In this document: one piece after another, positions 7,904 through 15,885 of the stretch
How positions within the stretch are numbered: the stretch's first letter is position 1
Layout of the letters: the number at the start of each line of letters is the position of its first letter
Assembly (NCBI RefSeq): GCF_000146325.1
Contig: NZ_GL397067.1
Location: 664,919 to 728,918, forward strand
Reading direction: 5' to 3'
DNA length: 64,000 nt
Source of the DNA: Pediococcus acidilactici DSM 20284
Lineage (GTDB): Bacteria > Bacillota > Bacilli > Lactobacillales > Lactobacillaceae
Notes under the pieces: generated by a model
Databases searched by the model: none
Told to the model about the DNA's origin: nothing
Seen by the model: only the letters and a program-made list of their open reading frames with translations
Program-made: the position numbers and the translations under genes

Positions 7904-8819
7904 TGTTTTTCCACTCCTCTAACTTGGTCTGCCACCTTGGTGACTTAGTTTTTAACAATGGGTGGAATGACTTCATTTCCGCTAGAATTCGGATAGAACC
8001 ATTTTTAATTGGAATAATCCGTTGGTAAATGGTGGCAGTTAGCGCCTCCTTTAAATAATCTTCTTGCACTCCCAACTCTAGCAACCGGTCCCAAACCCCT
8101 TCCGTGCTTTTACAATGCAAAGTAGTTAATACTAAGTGACCACTTAGCGCAGCTTGAACCGCGATTTCGGCCGTTTTACTATCCCGAATTTCGCCAATAA
8201 TAAATATATCTGGTCGGTTTCGTAGTCCACTTTTTAACAATGCTTGGTAGGTCATTCCGGACTTCTCGTTAACCTGTAATTGCAGGAAGTTATTTTCTTG
8301 AATTTCTACCGGATCTTCAATCGACATTACGAGTTTTGAACCACTTAACTTTTTAGCAATCTCGTAAATTAACGTAGTCTTCCCCGAACCAGTTGGCCCA
8401 GAAAAAACAATCATCCCCCTTAAACGCGCCGCCGCTTCAATATCTTGCAGGCTGACCGGGTCTAAAATTTCACGTTGCTGCTTCAACTCGTAAATAAAGC
8501 GAACCACCATCGAGGGACGGTCTAAAAAGTCCCCTACCGTTGAAATTCGTAAATTCACCACCTGACCATCGGCTGCCAACCAGGTCATGGCGCCGCTTTG
8601 GGGTCGACGTCGTTCACTTATTGACATATCTGCGCGATACTTGATATATGACATAATTTGTTCGGCTTCCCGCTGTTCGATGTGCGTAGACTTGCGATAT
8701 CCCTGCACATTTCGATAAAGCACCTGGTATTTATCGTTACGGGGCATAATAAACAAATCACTATCATGATGAACAATGCTTTCTTGCATAATTCGACTTA
8801 ATTGGTTTGTTATATCCAC
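7857..8819 (-). CDS. comGA: Competence pilus assembly ATPase ComGA
   Basis: This 320-residue GspE/PilB-type secretion ATPase has Walker A GPTGSGKTT at residues 141–149, the Asp box SIEDPVEI, Walker B-like IFIIGEIRD and the His box LVLTTLHCKST. It powers the competence pseudopilus from the cytoplasmic face. Translation begins at GTG (8819) 11 bases after GAGGAGG; a nearer ATG at the ideal distance is out of frame. It is the first gene of the comGA–GG–ytxK operon. I did not find a convincing ComX- or ComK-type box in the correct orientation upstream. Confidence 0.93.
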   Translation of the reverse strand: MDITNQLSRIMQESIVHHDSDLFIMPRNDKYQVLYRNVQGYRKSTHIEQREAEQIMSYIKYRADMSISERRRPQSGAMTWLAADGQVVNLRISTVGDFLDRPSMVVRFIYELKQQREILDPVSLQDIEAAARLRGMIVFSGPTGSGKTTLIYEIAKKLSGSKLVMSIEDPVEIQENNFLQLQVNEKSGMTYQALLKSGLRNRPDIFIIGEIRDSKTAEIAVQAALSGHLVLTTLHCKSTEGVWDRLLELGVQEDYLKEALTATIYQRIIPIKNGSIRILAEMKSFHPLLKTKSPRWQTKLEEWKNSDQITNEVYQDYQYG

Positions 8820-8951
8820 TACTCATTTCGCCTCCTCATCATGTAGATACGAAAAGTCGGCAAATTTATTTTTTTAAACCATTTTTTAATTAGTAAATTT
8901 GTTATCACCGCGGTGAGTAAAACTGCTAACCTTAATTACCTTAAAAAACTA

Positions 8952-8996
8952 AAAAGGAACCCCTTAAGAATCGAAAAATTCTTAAGAGGTTCCTTT
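8952..8996. terminator. Long hairpin terminator after ribokinase
   Basis: AAAGGAACCcCTTAAGAA pairs with TTCTTAAGaGGTTCCTTT around a seven-base loop. T-rich flanks follow on both strands. It lies between rbsK and comGA and can end rbsK transcription. Positions 8997–9114 hold nothing else I can identify. Confidence 0.75.
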
Positions 8997-9114
8997 AATT
9001 TGGTCGCCTTTTCTGGTAATAAATCGTATTTGCAAGCTTAATTGGCTTTACTTAACGGACAACCCACTTTGACTTTCTTACAACTAAATGTTTTTTACCT
9101 ACCGAAATAGAAAT

Positions 9115-10026
9115 TTATTTCAGAATATCTTTCCGAGTCGGAATTGAAGGTTGCGCCCCCATCTTTTGGACTGCTAACGAAGAGGCCTTGTTACCATACT
9201 CAATGGCGGTTTTTAAATTACTTAAATCAGGATTTAATTCCGAGCTTAAAGCACCTAAGAAAGTATCTCCCGCTGCAGTTGTATCCACCGCCCGGACTTT
9301 AAATGCCGGAACGATTCCGTGTTGCACACCATCGTCGTAGAACACACCCTTACTTCCTAGGGTGATAATTACGGTCGCCACGCCTAGGTCGTGTAAGCGT
9401 TGGGCTGCTTTTAACATTGCCGCTTCGTCAGTCACGGCAATTCCAGTTAAAATTTCGACTTCCGTTTCGTTCGGGGTGATCACATCCGTATTTTTTAGTA
9501 GCTCTGCTGGTAACTTAGCCACCGCTGGTGCGGGATTCAAAATGGTTTTAACTCCCAACTCTTTAGCCATTTGGAAAGCAAATTGCGTCGTTTCTACAGG
9601 AGTTTCTAGTTGGGCAACCATTAAATCTGCTGCAGCAATTTGTGTTTGGGCCTTCTTCACGTCTGTGGCGGATAATTGCGCATTGGCACCCCCATAAATT
9701 AAAATTCGGTTTTCGCCACTCTTTTCTACCATCACAAATGCTTGTCCAGTACCTGCATCCTCGTCTACCGCTACCAAGTCGGTAGTCACTCCGCTATTAA
9801 CCAACTGTTGCAGCATGAACTTACCGTTTTCGTCTGCGCCGACCCGGCCAATAAAACTCGTTTGCGCACCAGAGCGAGCAGCAGCAATTGCCTGGTTAGC
9901 TCCTTTACCGCCACCGGCCATGTCTTGATTATTTAATGCTAATGTTTCGCCAGGTTCGGGGACTCGATCCATCTGTAAAATCCGATCCACGTTTAAACTA
10001 CCTAGCACAACTACTTTATTAGTCAT
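9115..10026 (-). CDS. rbsK: Ribokinase
   Basis: This 303-residue PfkB-family kinase has the substrate-side GGGKGANQA motif (residues 38–46), the conserved NPAPA segment, and the C-terminal signature TTAAGDTFLGAL carrying the anion hole and the catalytic Asp. It phosphorylates ribose to ribose-5-phosphate, feeding the pentose phosphate/phosphoketolase route. The start has GAGGTGG upstream. No ribose transporter, RbsD or RbsR lies beside it, so a role in scavenging internally released ribose is as likely as sugar import. It is monocistronic between two terminators. Confidence 0.9.
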   Translation of the reverse strand: MTNKVVVLGSLNVDRILQMDRVPEPGETLALNNQDMAGGGKGANQAIAAARSGAQTSFIGRVGADENGKFMLQQLVNSGVTTDLVAVDEDAGTGQAFVMVEKSGENRILIYGGANAQLSATDVKKAQTQIAAADLMVAQLETPVETTQFAFQMAKELGVKTILNPAPAVAKLPAELLKNTDVITPNETEVEILTGIAVTDEAAMLKAAQRLHDLGVATVIITLGSKGVFYDDGVQHGIVPAFKVRAVDTTAAGDTFLGALSSELNPDLSNLKTAIEYGNKASSLAVQKMGAQPSIPTRKDILK

Positions 10027-10120
10027 TTTGCCACCTCAATTATCATTACGTATGCAATGATTTTACCATACCGGTTTTATGCCCGCCTACCACCATTGAA
10101 ACTTTCTTTTACTAAAACGG

Positions 10121-10157
10121 CACAAAAAAACCAACCCGCATAAAATGGGGTTGGTTC
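10121..10157 (-). terminator. Terminator after yebC
   Basis: On the minus strand AACCAACCCC and GGGTTGGTT form a stem around ATTTTATGC, followed by T7. It begins 13 bases after the yebC stop. Confidence 0.85.
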
Positions 10158-10169
10158 TGAAATTCATTA

Positions 10170-10907
10170 TTATTCAGCGTCATCTGGTAAAACAGCAGCT
10201 TCGTATACTTCTGAAACGTCGTCGTTGTTTTCCAATTCGTCGATTAATCCCGTGTATTGCTTTACTTTATCAGCAGGAACTTGAGTTTCCGTTTCCGGAA
10301 TCATAGTTAATTCAGCATTTGCCAAATCATAGCCCTTAGCTTCAAGTGCATCACGAACGGCAGCAAATTCTTTAGGATCCGTGTAGATTTCGAATACTTC
10401 ATCAGAAGTTTGTACGTCATCCGCACCTGCTTCGATAGCATCTTCCATCATTTGGTCTTCGTCTTTATCCAAACCTTCGCGTTTAATAACGATGTAGCCC
10501 TTCCGGTCGAACATGTACGAAACTGAACCAGTAGCTCCTAGTGAACCACCATGATGAGTGAATGCAGAACGAACAGCTGCAGCCGTCCGGTTCTTATTAT
10601 CAGTCAAAGCAGAAACGATAATTGCGGTTCCTGCTGGTCCATAACCTTCGTAAGTAATTTCTTCGTAGTTAGCTCCACCAGTACCGCTACCCTTGTCAAT
10701 AGCACGTTTAATGTTATCTTTTGGCATGTTAGCTGCACGAGCTTTATCCATCATTAAGCGAAGTTGAGGGTTGGCAGAAGGGTCCGGACCCCCAGCTTTA
10801 ACTGCCACGTAGATCTCCCGGGAGATCCGTTGGAAAATTTTACCACGTTTTGCGTCTTGGGCGTTTTTACGGCCTTGAATATTATGCCACTTTGAATGTC
10901 CTGACAT
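10170..10907 (-). CDS. yebC: YebC/PmpR family protein (TACO1 homologue)
   Basis: This 245-residue protein begins with the family hallmark [23 protein letters not shown] spread over residues 1–23. It keeps the [12 protein letters not shown] and [11 protein letters not shown] segments and the acidic C-terminal domain ending [10 protein letters not shown]. YebC proteins were long annotated as transcription regulators; later work on bacterial YebC proteins and mitochondrial TACO1 points to help with translation of proline-rich stretches. It resembles the B. subtilis YrbC branch rather than YeeI. AAGGAG lies eight bases before the ATG. The efp gene is about 2 kb away. Confidence 0.92.
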   Translation of the reverse strand: MSGHSKWHNIQGRKNAQDAKRGKIFQRISREIYVAVKAGGPDPSANPQLRLMMDKARAANMPKDNIKRAIDKGSGTGGANYEEITYEGYGPAGTAIIVSALTDNKNRTAAAVRSAFTHHGGSLGATGSVSYMFDRKGYIVIKREGLDKDEDQMMEDAIEAGADDVQTSDEVFEIYTDPKEFAAVRDALEAKGYDLANAELTMIPETETQVPADKVKQYTGLIDELENNDDVSEVYEAAVLPDDAE

Positions 10908-11123
10908 TTCCGAACTCCTTCTTTCATATTATATTTATCGTATTCATAGACGCTTAATATAATACGCTTCCGAAATATGCTTGTCAACGGAAGTTCGTGC
11001 TCATCCAAGATCGCTTCCGCGTCCGTAATCCGCCAAGTTTCTAACTGGAAGTCACTCCGATTGATTGCCGACCGCTAATGCACGTTAGCTTGTTGACCTT
11101 AACCGTAAAACACTCCCTAATTC

Positions 11124-12557
11124 CTACATTTTATGGTCCATTGGCATTAGATGATATTCAATTGGGTGATCTGGATCAAAAATTTCAATTTGGGCCATCA
11201 TTCCGGTATCTTCGTGTTCCAAAATGTGGCAGTGGTACATAAAGATTCCTAATTTGGTAAATTTAACCTTAATCCGAACCGTTTCGTTAGGGTTAACTCC
11301 AATGGTATCTTTCCAACCGTGCTCGTTGGGATTAACCGCGTGCCCGTTGCGATCAATCAATTGGAATTGGCAACCATGGATGTGGAACGGGTGAATCATC
11401 CCACCTTCCATGTCGTTAGTGTTGGAAACTTCCCAAATTTGGGTTTGATCAACTTGCTGGCGGGTGTCAATTCGTTGCATATCAAACAACTTGCCATCCA
11501 ACCGCACTTGATCATCCATCCCGGACATCACCGTTTTGAAGACCGGAGTATTTTCGTCAACGGACAATGCTGGGATTTCTGCCAATGGTGACGGTAGCAG
11601 CATATTTTCCTTCTTAATGTCGCCAATTTTGAACTTAATTAAGTTAAAATCGTCGGTTTGCAAAATTACCTCTTGACCCGGTTGGTAATCGGAGAAGTTA
11701 ACCAATACGTCGGCCCGTTCCGCACAGGTCAGCATAATGCGATCCATTTCAACGGCTTCCGGCAACAGTCCCCCGTCGCTACCAATCTGGGTGAAGGGAT
11801 GATAATCCGCAAAGTGAAGCCGCCATTCCCGCCGGTTAGAACCATTCAAGAAACGTAACCGGACAATTGGCTTAGTAACGTTAACCACCGGATTGACCGT
11901 GCCGTTAACCAACGCGTAATCGCCCAAGGTCCCGTCCACATCGTAGTCGGCTTTGTAATCTAGTTGATTATCGTGATAGCTACGATCCTGCAATACCACT
12001 GGAAAATCATTAACTCCCCAGCGCCGCGGAAGCTTAAGGCTTTGTTCGTGTCCATCGGTAATAATTACCGGTGCTGCCAGCCCATTCCAAACTTGGCGCG
12101 CCGTTTCTGGACATGGATGCGGATGCAACCAAATGTTAGCCGCCGGTTGGTCGACCGTAAACGTAATTTTGCGTTCCCCGTGCGGATAGACTGGCGCATG
12201 AGGTCCCCCGTCTTCGTAGGGCCCCACAATATTCAATCCATGCCAATGGAAAGTAGTAACTTCGTCTAATTCATTTTTTAAAGTGACGTGGTAGGTCTTA
12301 CCAGTTTCAAACTGAATTGCCGGACCTAAAATACTACCGTTGTACCCCCAAGTGTGCGTTGGCTTGCCAGGCAAAATCTTCGTTTCTCCAGCTTGTGCAG
12401 TTACCGTATAATAAATTTCATTTCCTTCTATTCGATCAGGTTTCAAAAAAGCCGGAACGTTCAATGGGTGTTCTTCTCCGGGCGCCTTTTTTAACGGGCG
12501 GTACCCACCGTCATGGTAATCATAGGCGTTTTCATCATATAGATACTTTGTAATCAT
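11124..12557 (-). CDS. Multicopper oxidase (laccase-like, CueO/SufI fold)
   Basis: This 477-residue protein has three cupredoxin domains and a full set of copper-binding motifs: HWHG (104–107), WLHPHP (143–148), HPFHIHG near residue 392, and HCHILEHEDTGM near the C-terminus, which holds the T1 Cys, His and Met. It should oxidise phenols, amines or Cu(I)/Mn(II) with reduction of O2 to water. There is no signal peptide or Tat motif, so it is probably cytoplasmic, as are other laccase-like enzymes of lactobacilli. The gene starts with GGGAGGG upstream and overlaps a small membrane-protein gene by ATGA, so the two are probably coupled. Confidence 0.92.
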   Translation of the reverse strand: MITKYLYDENAYDYHDGGYRPLKKAPGEEHPLNVPAFLKPDRIEGNEIYYTVTAQAGETKILPGKPTHTWGYNGSILGPAIQFETGKTYHVTLKNELDEVTTFHWHGLNIVGPYEDGGPHAPVYPHGERKITFTVDQPAANIWLHPHPCPETARQVWNGLAAPVIITDGHEQSLKLPRRWGVNDFPVVLQDRSYHDNQLDYKADYDVDGTLGDYALVNGTVNPVVNVTKPIVRLRFLNGSNRREWRLHFADYHPFTQIGSDGGLLPEAVEMDRIMLTCAERADVLVNFSDYQPGQEVILQTDDFNLIKFKIGDIKKENMLLPSPLAEIPALSVDENTPVFKTVMSGMDDQVRLDGKLFDMQRIDTRQQVDQTQIWEVSNTNDMEGGMIHPFHIHGCQFQLIDRNGHAVNPNEHGWKDTIGVNPNETVRIKVKFTKLGIFMYHCHILEHEDTGMMAQIEIFDPDHPIEYHLMPMDHKM

Positions 12558-12727
12558 TTTGATTTCCCTCCCATTTTAAAGTTATGTATTAAGCATATTA
12601 CTGACTCCAACAGCATTCCGCCCGCCATTACGTACATTGCAGGCATCATTTGGTTAGTAGCCACCAAGTAAAACAAATACACGTAGAGCAATACAAAAAA
12701 TACCGACCCAATTTTAGACTTAATCAT
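12554..12727 (-). CDS. Small two-helix membrane protein coupled to the multicopper oxidase
   Basis: A 57-codon frame starts at ATG 12727, preceded at eight bases by GGGGG, and ends in TGA overlapping the oxidase ATG (ATGA). The product has two hydrophobic stretches, roughly residues 7–24 (SVFFVLLYVYLFYLV) and 27–47 (MMPAMYVMAGGMLLESVI), joined by a short Asn/Gln loop, and a basic tail ending KMGGKSK. Six of its residues are Met, all near the second helix. The tail also encodes the oxidase Shine-Dalgarno. I do not recognise the family. It could anchor the oxidase to the membrane or assist metal handling; this is inference from coupling and Met content. Confidence 0.68.
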   Translation of the reverse strand: MIKSKIGSVFFVLLYVYLFYLVATNQMMPAMYVMAGGMLLESVICLIHNFKMGGKSK

Positions 12728-12872
12728 CAGCTAACCCCCATTTCTACTTTAGAACAATTAAAAAGTACACCCAATTGCCAAAAATGTAAAGGTTTCCCTA
12801 AAAGTCTAAAATAGTACTCAACTTTATCGCGGTTAACTTTCCTACTACGTTAACCGCTTCCATCCACGGAAA

Positions 12873-12897
12873 CAAAAAAACTGGGAAAAATTCCCAG
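12873..12897 (-). terminator. Terminator after efp
   Basis: CTGGGAA-ttt-TTCCCAG on the minus strand is followed by T7. It lies about 70 bases after the efp stop. Confidence 0.85.
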
Positions 12898-12969
12898 CTT
12901 CAAGCATTTCCTCGCAACGTCGTCTAACTGCGAAAAGTAGATTAATTATTCTATTCTAAGACTGCGCAA

Positions 12970-13527
12970 TTACGCCCGTTTTGTGTAAGTACCCTTTTCG
13001 GTATTAATAATTAACGTTTCGCCCTCTTGGACAAAATCCGGAACGTTAACTACCAAACCGGTTTCCATAGTGGCTGGTTTACCAGAACCAGTTACCGTTG
13101 CCCCCTTAATGGAAGGTGAAGTTTCCACAACCTTGAGTTCTACCGTAGTTGGAAGAGTAATCCCAATCACTTCGTCACCATAGAAGTTGATTTTCACTTC
13201 CGTATTTTCTAGTAAGTATTTCATTTCTTGTTCAATACTTGAAATTGGCAGTTCGTATTGTTCGTAAGTCTCCGTGTCCATGAAAATCGCCGTATCGTCT
13301 TGCCGATATAGGTATTGGGCTTCCTTAGTATCCACAATTGCTTGCTCAACTTTTTCGGTTGGCCGCATCGTAGTTTGCACGGTAGCTCCCGAACGTACAT
13401 CGTAAAGCTTCATTTGCATTACCGTGTTTCCCTTACCAGGCTTATGGTGGTTCGTTTCAAGAACTTTAATCAACTTACCATCCTTAATAAACGTCATTCC
13501 TGCTTTTAAATTAATTGCTTCAACCAT
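12970..13527 (-). CDS. efp: Elongation factor P
   Basis: This 185-residue protein has three beta-barrel domains of EF-P. The domain I loop [10 protein letters not shown] carries Lys32, the position modified in other bacteria and inserted next to the P-site tRNA acceptor end. EF-P rescues ribosomes stalled on consecutive prolines. The Gly-Lys-Gly context resembles the B. subtilis type, where Lys32 carries 5-aminopentanol. A likely reductase for that modification (YmfI) is encoded at 58153–58878. AAAGGAG lies ten bases before the ATG. A 17-codon leader frame and a hairpin precede the gene. Confidence 0.95.
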   Translation of the reverse strand: MVEAINLKAGMTFIKDGKLIKVLETNHHKPGKGNTVMQMKLYDVRSGATVQTTMRPTEKVEQAIVDTKEAQYLYRQDDTAIFMDTETYEQYELPISSIEQEMKYLLENTEVKINFYGDEVIGITLPTTVELKVVETSPSIKGATVTGSGKPATMETGLVVNVPDFVQEGETLIINTEKGTYTKRA

Positions 13528-13565
13528 TTAATCAATCTCCTTTAAGTTATTTACAATAAATATGG

Positions 13566-13597
13566 AATCCTCCCTAAAAACTTAGTTAGGAGGGATT
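13566..13597 (-). promoter_or_regulatory. Hairpin in the efp leader, overlapping the leader Pro codons
   Basis: On the minus strand AATCCCTCCTAA (13597–13586) pairs with TTAGGGAGGATT (13577–13566). There are ten Watson-Crick pairs, one G·U and one mismatch, with an eight-base loop holding the leader stop codon. No T-run follows, so it is not a terminator. The stem contains CCTCCT, able to pair either with the local GGGAGG or, over five bases, with AGGAG of the efp ribosome binding site (13541–13537). Confidence 0.6.
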
Positions 13598-13635
13598 GAA
13601 AAAATGCTTCGCATGATTTTTAGAGTAAAGCTCAT
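13582..13635 (-). CDS. Putative efp leader peptide ending Ile-Pro-Pro-Asn-stop
   Basis: A 17-codon frame starts at ATG 13635 and is preceded at five bases by GGAGGG (13646–13641), one of the strongest ribosome binding sites in the window. Its product is MSFTLKIMRSIFSIPPN. It ends 54 bases before the efp start. The final Pro-Pro-Asn is a motif type at which ribosomes need EF-P, and the gene that follows encodes EF-P. The Pro codons form part of the leader hairpin. A promoter of the extended -10 type lies just upstream. Function as a stalling or attenuation peptide is inference; a chance short frame cannot be excluded from one genome. Confidence 0.55.
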   Translation of the reverse strand: MSFTLKIMRSIFSIPPN

Positions 13636-13666
13636 CTGCGCCCTCCGCGATTTATTGTTTATCTCC

Positions 13667-13675
13667 ATTCTAGCA
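13667..13675 (-). promoter_or_regulatory. Extended -10 promoter for the efp leader and gene
   Basis: TGC-TAGAAT on the minus strand fits an extended -10 element (TGnTATAAT). No good -35 is visible at 17 bases. The predicted start near 13660 would place about 25 bases ahead of the leader ATG. Confidence 0.5.
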
Positions 13676-13730
13676 TAAAAAAGCGCTTAAATGGACGGCT
13701 TCTCTAGCGGGGCTAAAAAGCATTTAGCTA

Positions 13731-13777
13731 TAAAAAAAGTGCAACGCCCACTTATCCACTAAGCTAGCACTACACTT
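13731..13777 (-). terminator. Terminator after the nicotinamidase-like gene
   Basis: On the minus strand an 18-position stem (13777–13760 with 13754–13737) contains Watson-Crick and G·U pairs with one mismatch. It closes on the loop GTGGA and is followed by T7. Confidence 0.65.
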
Positions 13778-13814
13778 CTTAATTTATTAGATACTCAATT
13801 TTATTTTAAATCAG

Positions 13815-14369
13815 CTATTCAATCGTCGCCCCTAACGCATTTTTAAAATGGGACAACGCCCATTCTTGACCGTGTTCGGTGAACGTTGTGACCGTCGTTG
13901 GGTCAATAATTAACTGGTAACCCAGGTCATAGGCATCGACTGCCGTATGCAAGACGCAAATATCCGTACAAACCCCTGCTAATCGCAAAGTATCTACGTG
14001 ACGTTCACGTAAACGAATGTCTAAATCTGTGCCCGCAAAGGAACTATAACGAGTTTTAGCAAACTGCCGGACCCGCGGATTATCCTGATTCAATTCGTAC
14101 CAGTCCTTTAATTGGCCGTACAATTCCCGTCCCCAGGATCCTTCTAAATTATGCGCATCAAATAATTTGGTTTCGGGATGGTAGGGATCCTTTTCAACAT
14201 GTAGATCCGTTGGTAGCATTACCCAACCACCTTCGCGAAGTTCCCGATTAGCGGCTTTAATCAAGGCTGGTTCAATTGCTTGGCCCACCTTGCCAGTCGT
14301 TAACGCTCCGTTCGTAGCAACAAAATCATTTGTATAATCAATAATCAGTAAAGCTTCGTTTGCACCCAT
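13815..14369 (-). CDS. Cysteine hydrolase, isochorismatase/nicotinamidase type
   Basis: This 184-residue isochorismatase-fold hydrolase has the triad Asp11 (LLIIDYTNDF), Lys105 (FAKTRYSSF) and Cys138 (GVCTDICVLHTA). Residues Asp55 and His57 (TDLHVE) fit the metal-binding region of nicotinamidases, so conversion of nicotinamide to nicotinate for NAD salvage is the best guess. Family members acting on other amides cannot be ruled out. It lies 32 bases after purB on the same strand and is likely cotranscribed. Confidence 0.8.
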   Translation of the reverse strand: MGANEALLIIDYTNDFVATNGALTTGKVGQAIEPALIKAANRELREGGWVMLPTDLHVEKDPYHPETKLFDAHNLEGSWGRELYGQLKDWYELNQDNPRVRQFAKTRYSSFAGTDLDIRLRERHVDTLRLAGVCTDICVLHTAVDAYDLGYQLIIDPTTVTTFTEHGQEWALSHFKNALGATIE

Positions 14370-14401
14370 TTTAATTCCTCGCTTCCTGGTTTCGCACCTG
14401 C

Positions 14402-15703
14402 TTATTCTACGTTAATTCCACAACGTTGGTAAATCGCGTCAACGTTCTTCAAGTGGTAGCGATAGTTAAAAATTGATTTAACTTCTTCATCACTTAACGT
14501 CGTCTTTATTTTACTATCTTTAAGCAGTAAGTCCATAAAATGCTGCCCAGTATTCCAAACTTCCATGGCAATTGGTTGAACAGTGTCGTAAGCTTCTTCC
14601 CGAGTCCAACCTTTATCGATGAGCTTCAACATGACTTGTTGTGAGAAAATCAACCCGTGGGTCATTTCCAAATCCTTTTTAATTTCGTCTTCGTTAATGA
14701 CCAGGTTATTTAAAATTCGGTTCATCCGGTTTAATACATAGTCCACCAAGGAAGTCGCGTCCGGTAAAATTACCCGTTCTGCCGAAGAATGCGAAATATC
14801 ACGTTCGTGCCACAAATTCATGTTTTCAAAGGCCGTAACCATTTCGCCACGCACCACCCGACTTAAACCAGAAACATTTTCTGAGCCGATCGGATTACGT
14901 TTATGAGGCATTGCGGAAGAACCCTTTTGACCCTTGGCAAAGCCTTCCCGCATTTCGTTAACTTCGGTACGTTGTAAATGCCGAATTTCAGTTGCCATTT
15001 CTTCAATTTGGGAAGCAATCAATGCTAGCACGCTTAAGTATTCGGCGTGTAAATCCCGTGGCAAAATCTGGGTGGAAATTTCTTGGTGCCGGATTCCCAA
15101 CATTTCGCAAACCCACTCTTCAATTTGAGGAGTGATATTAGCAAACGTTCCTACCGCACCGCTGATTTTACCCACTTCAATGTGTTGGCGAGCCTGCTTG
15201 AAGCGTTCAATATTGCGGTTGATTTCGGAATACCAGCGTAGGAATTTCAAACCGATCGTAGTTGGTTCCGCGTGAATCCCGTGGGTCCGCCCTACCGTAA
15301 TCAGGTCTTTATACTTGGTTGCCATTTCCTTCAAAGTTGCTTGGAGCTTTTCTAAATCAGCTGCGATGATTTTGTTAGCTGCTTTAATCCGCAACGACTG
15401 TGCAGTGTCAACCACGTCGGTACTGGTCAAACCGTAATGGATCCATTTCCGTTCTTCACCTAAAGATTCGGAAACCGCCCTTGTAAAAGCAATCACGTCA
15501 TGGTGAGTCTGACTTTCAATTTCATCAATTCGGTCAATATCAAAGCGCGCATTCTTCTCAATTAGCGCTAGGTCTTCATCCGGAACTTTTCCGACCTTAT
15601 TCCAAGCTTTGACTACCGCAATTTCAACTTCTAGCCAGCTGTCAAACTGCGCTTGCCGGTTCCATATTTTTTGCATTTCAGGTCGCGTATAACGATCAAT
15701 CAT
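14402..15703 (-). CDS. purB: Adenylosuccinate lyase
   Basis: This 433-residue protein of the fumarase/aspartase superfamily has the signature GSSAMPHKRNPIGSENV (near residue 260), plus the HTHGIHAEPTT-like segment RTHGIHAEPTT and the TSTDVVDTAQ substrate loop. It cleaves SAICAR and adenylosuccinate, releasing fumarate in purine synthesis. It is divergent from purA, which makes adenylosuccinate, so the two AMP-branch genes share a 180-base regulatory region. The nicotinamidase-like gene follows closely. Confidence 0.95.
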   Translation of the reverse strand: MIDRYTRPEMQKIWNRQAQFDSWLEVEIAVVKAWNKVGKVPDEDLALIEKNARFDIDRIDEIESQTHHDVIAFTRAVSESLGEERKWIHYGLTSTDVVDTAQSLRIKAANKIIAADLEKLQATLKEMATKYKDLITVGRTHGIHAEPTTIGLKFLRWYSEINRNIERFKQARQHIEVGKISGAVGTFANITPQIEEWVCEMLGIRHQEISTQILPRDLHAEYLSVLALIASQIEEMATEIRHLQRTEVNEMREGFAKGQKGSSAMPHKRNPIGSENVSGLSRVVRGEMVTAFENMNLWHERDISHSSAERVILPDATSLVDYVLNRMNRILNNLVINEDEIKKDLEMTHGLIFSQQVMLKLIDKGWTREEAYDTVQPIAMEVWNTGQHFMDLLLKDSKIKTTLSDEEVKSIFNYRYHLKNVDAIYQRCGINVE

Positions 15704-15766
15704 TTAGATTACCCCTCGTCCTAAAAAAATTATTTACTAACCTATTTTATCAAACTCTCCCTAATT

Positions 15767-15812
15767 AATAAACGCGAACTATCAAATGCTTAACCCTTCC
15801 AATAATTCGGGT
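15767..15812. promoter_or_regulatory. Candidate PurBox pair between purB and purA
   Basis: AAACGCGAACTAT (CGAA core 15775–15778) matches the PurR box consensus at 11 of 13 positions. A weaker inverted copy has TTCG at 15806–15809. The spacing of the cores (27 bases) is longer than in B. subtilis, so the pair is tentative. Confidence 0.3.
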
Positions 15813-15885
15813 CGACTCATTTAAATTTACCCTATTTTATGTTATTATCAGGAAGTTGTGTATTGATAAAAATGGAGGAATGAAG

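Noticed and set aside
8840-8860. TACGAAAA near comGA, similar to a ComX (cin) box
   Set aside because: It lies on the plus strand, opposite to comGA transcription, and is not an exact match.
10027-10075. Operator or cre-like palindrome CATTACGTATGCAATG before rbsK
   Set aside because: The palindrome has four mismatched positions of sixteen and a poor cre match, so I could not support it.
11124-12557. Possible loss of a copper ligand in WLHPHPC, where many oxidases have HPHxH
   Set aside because: The two ligand histidines of this motif are present; the changed position is not a ligand in well-studied homologues.
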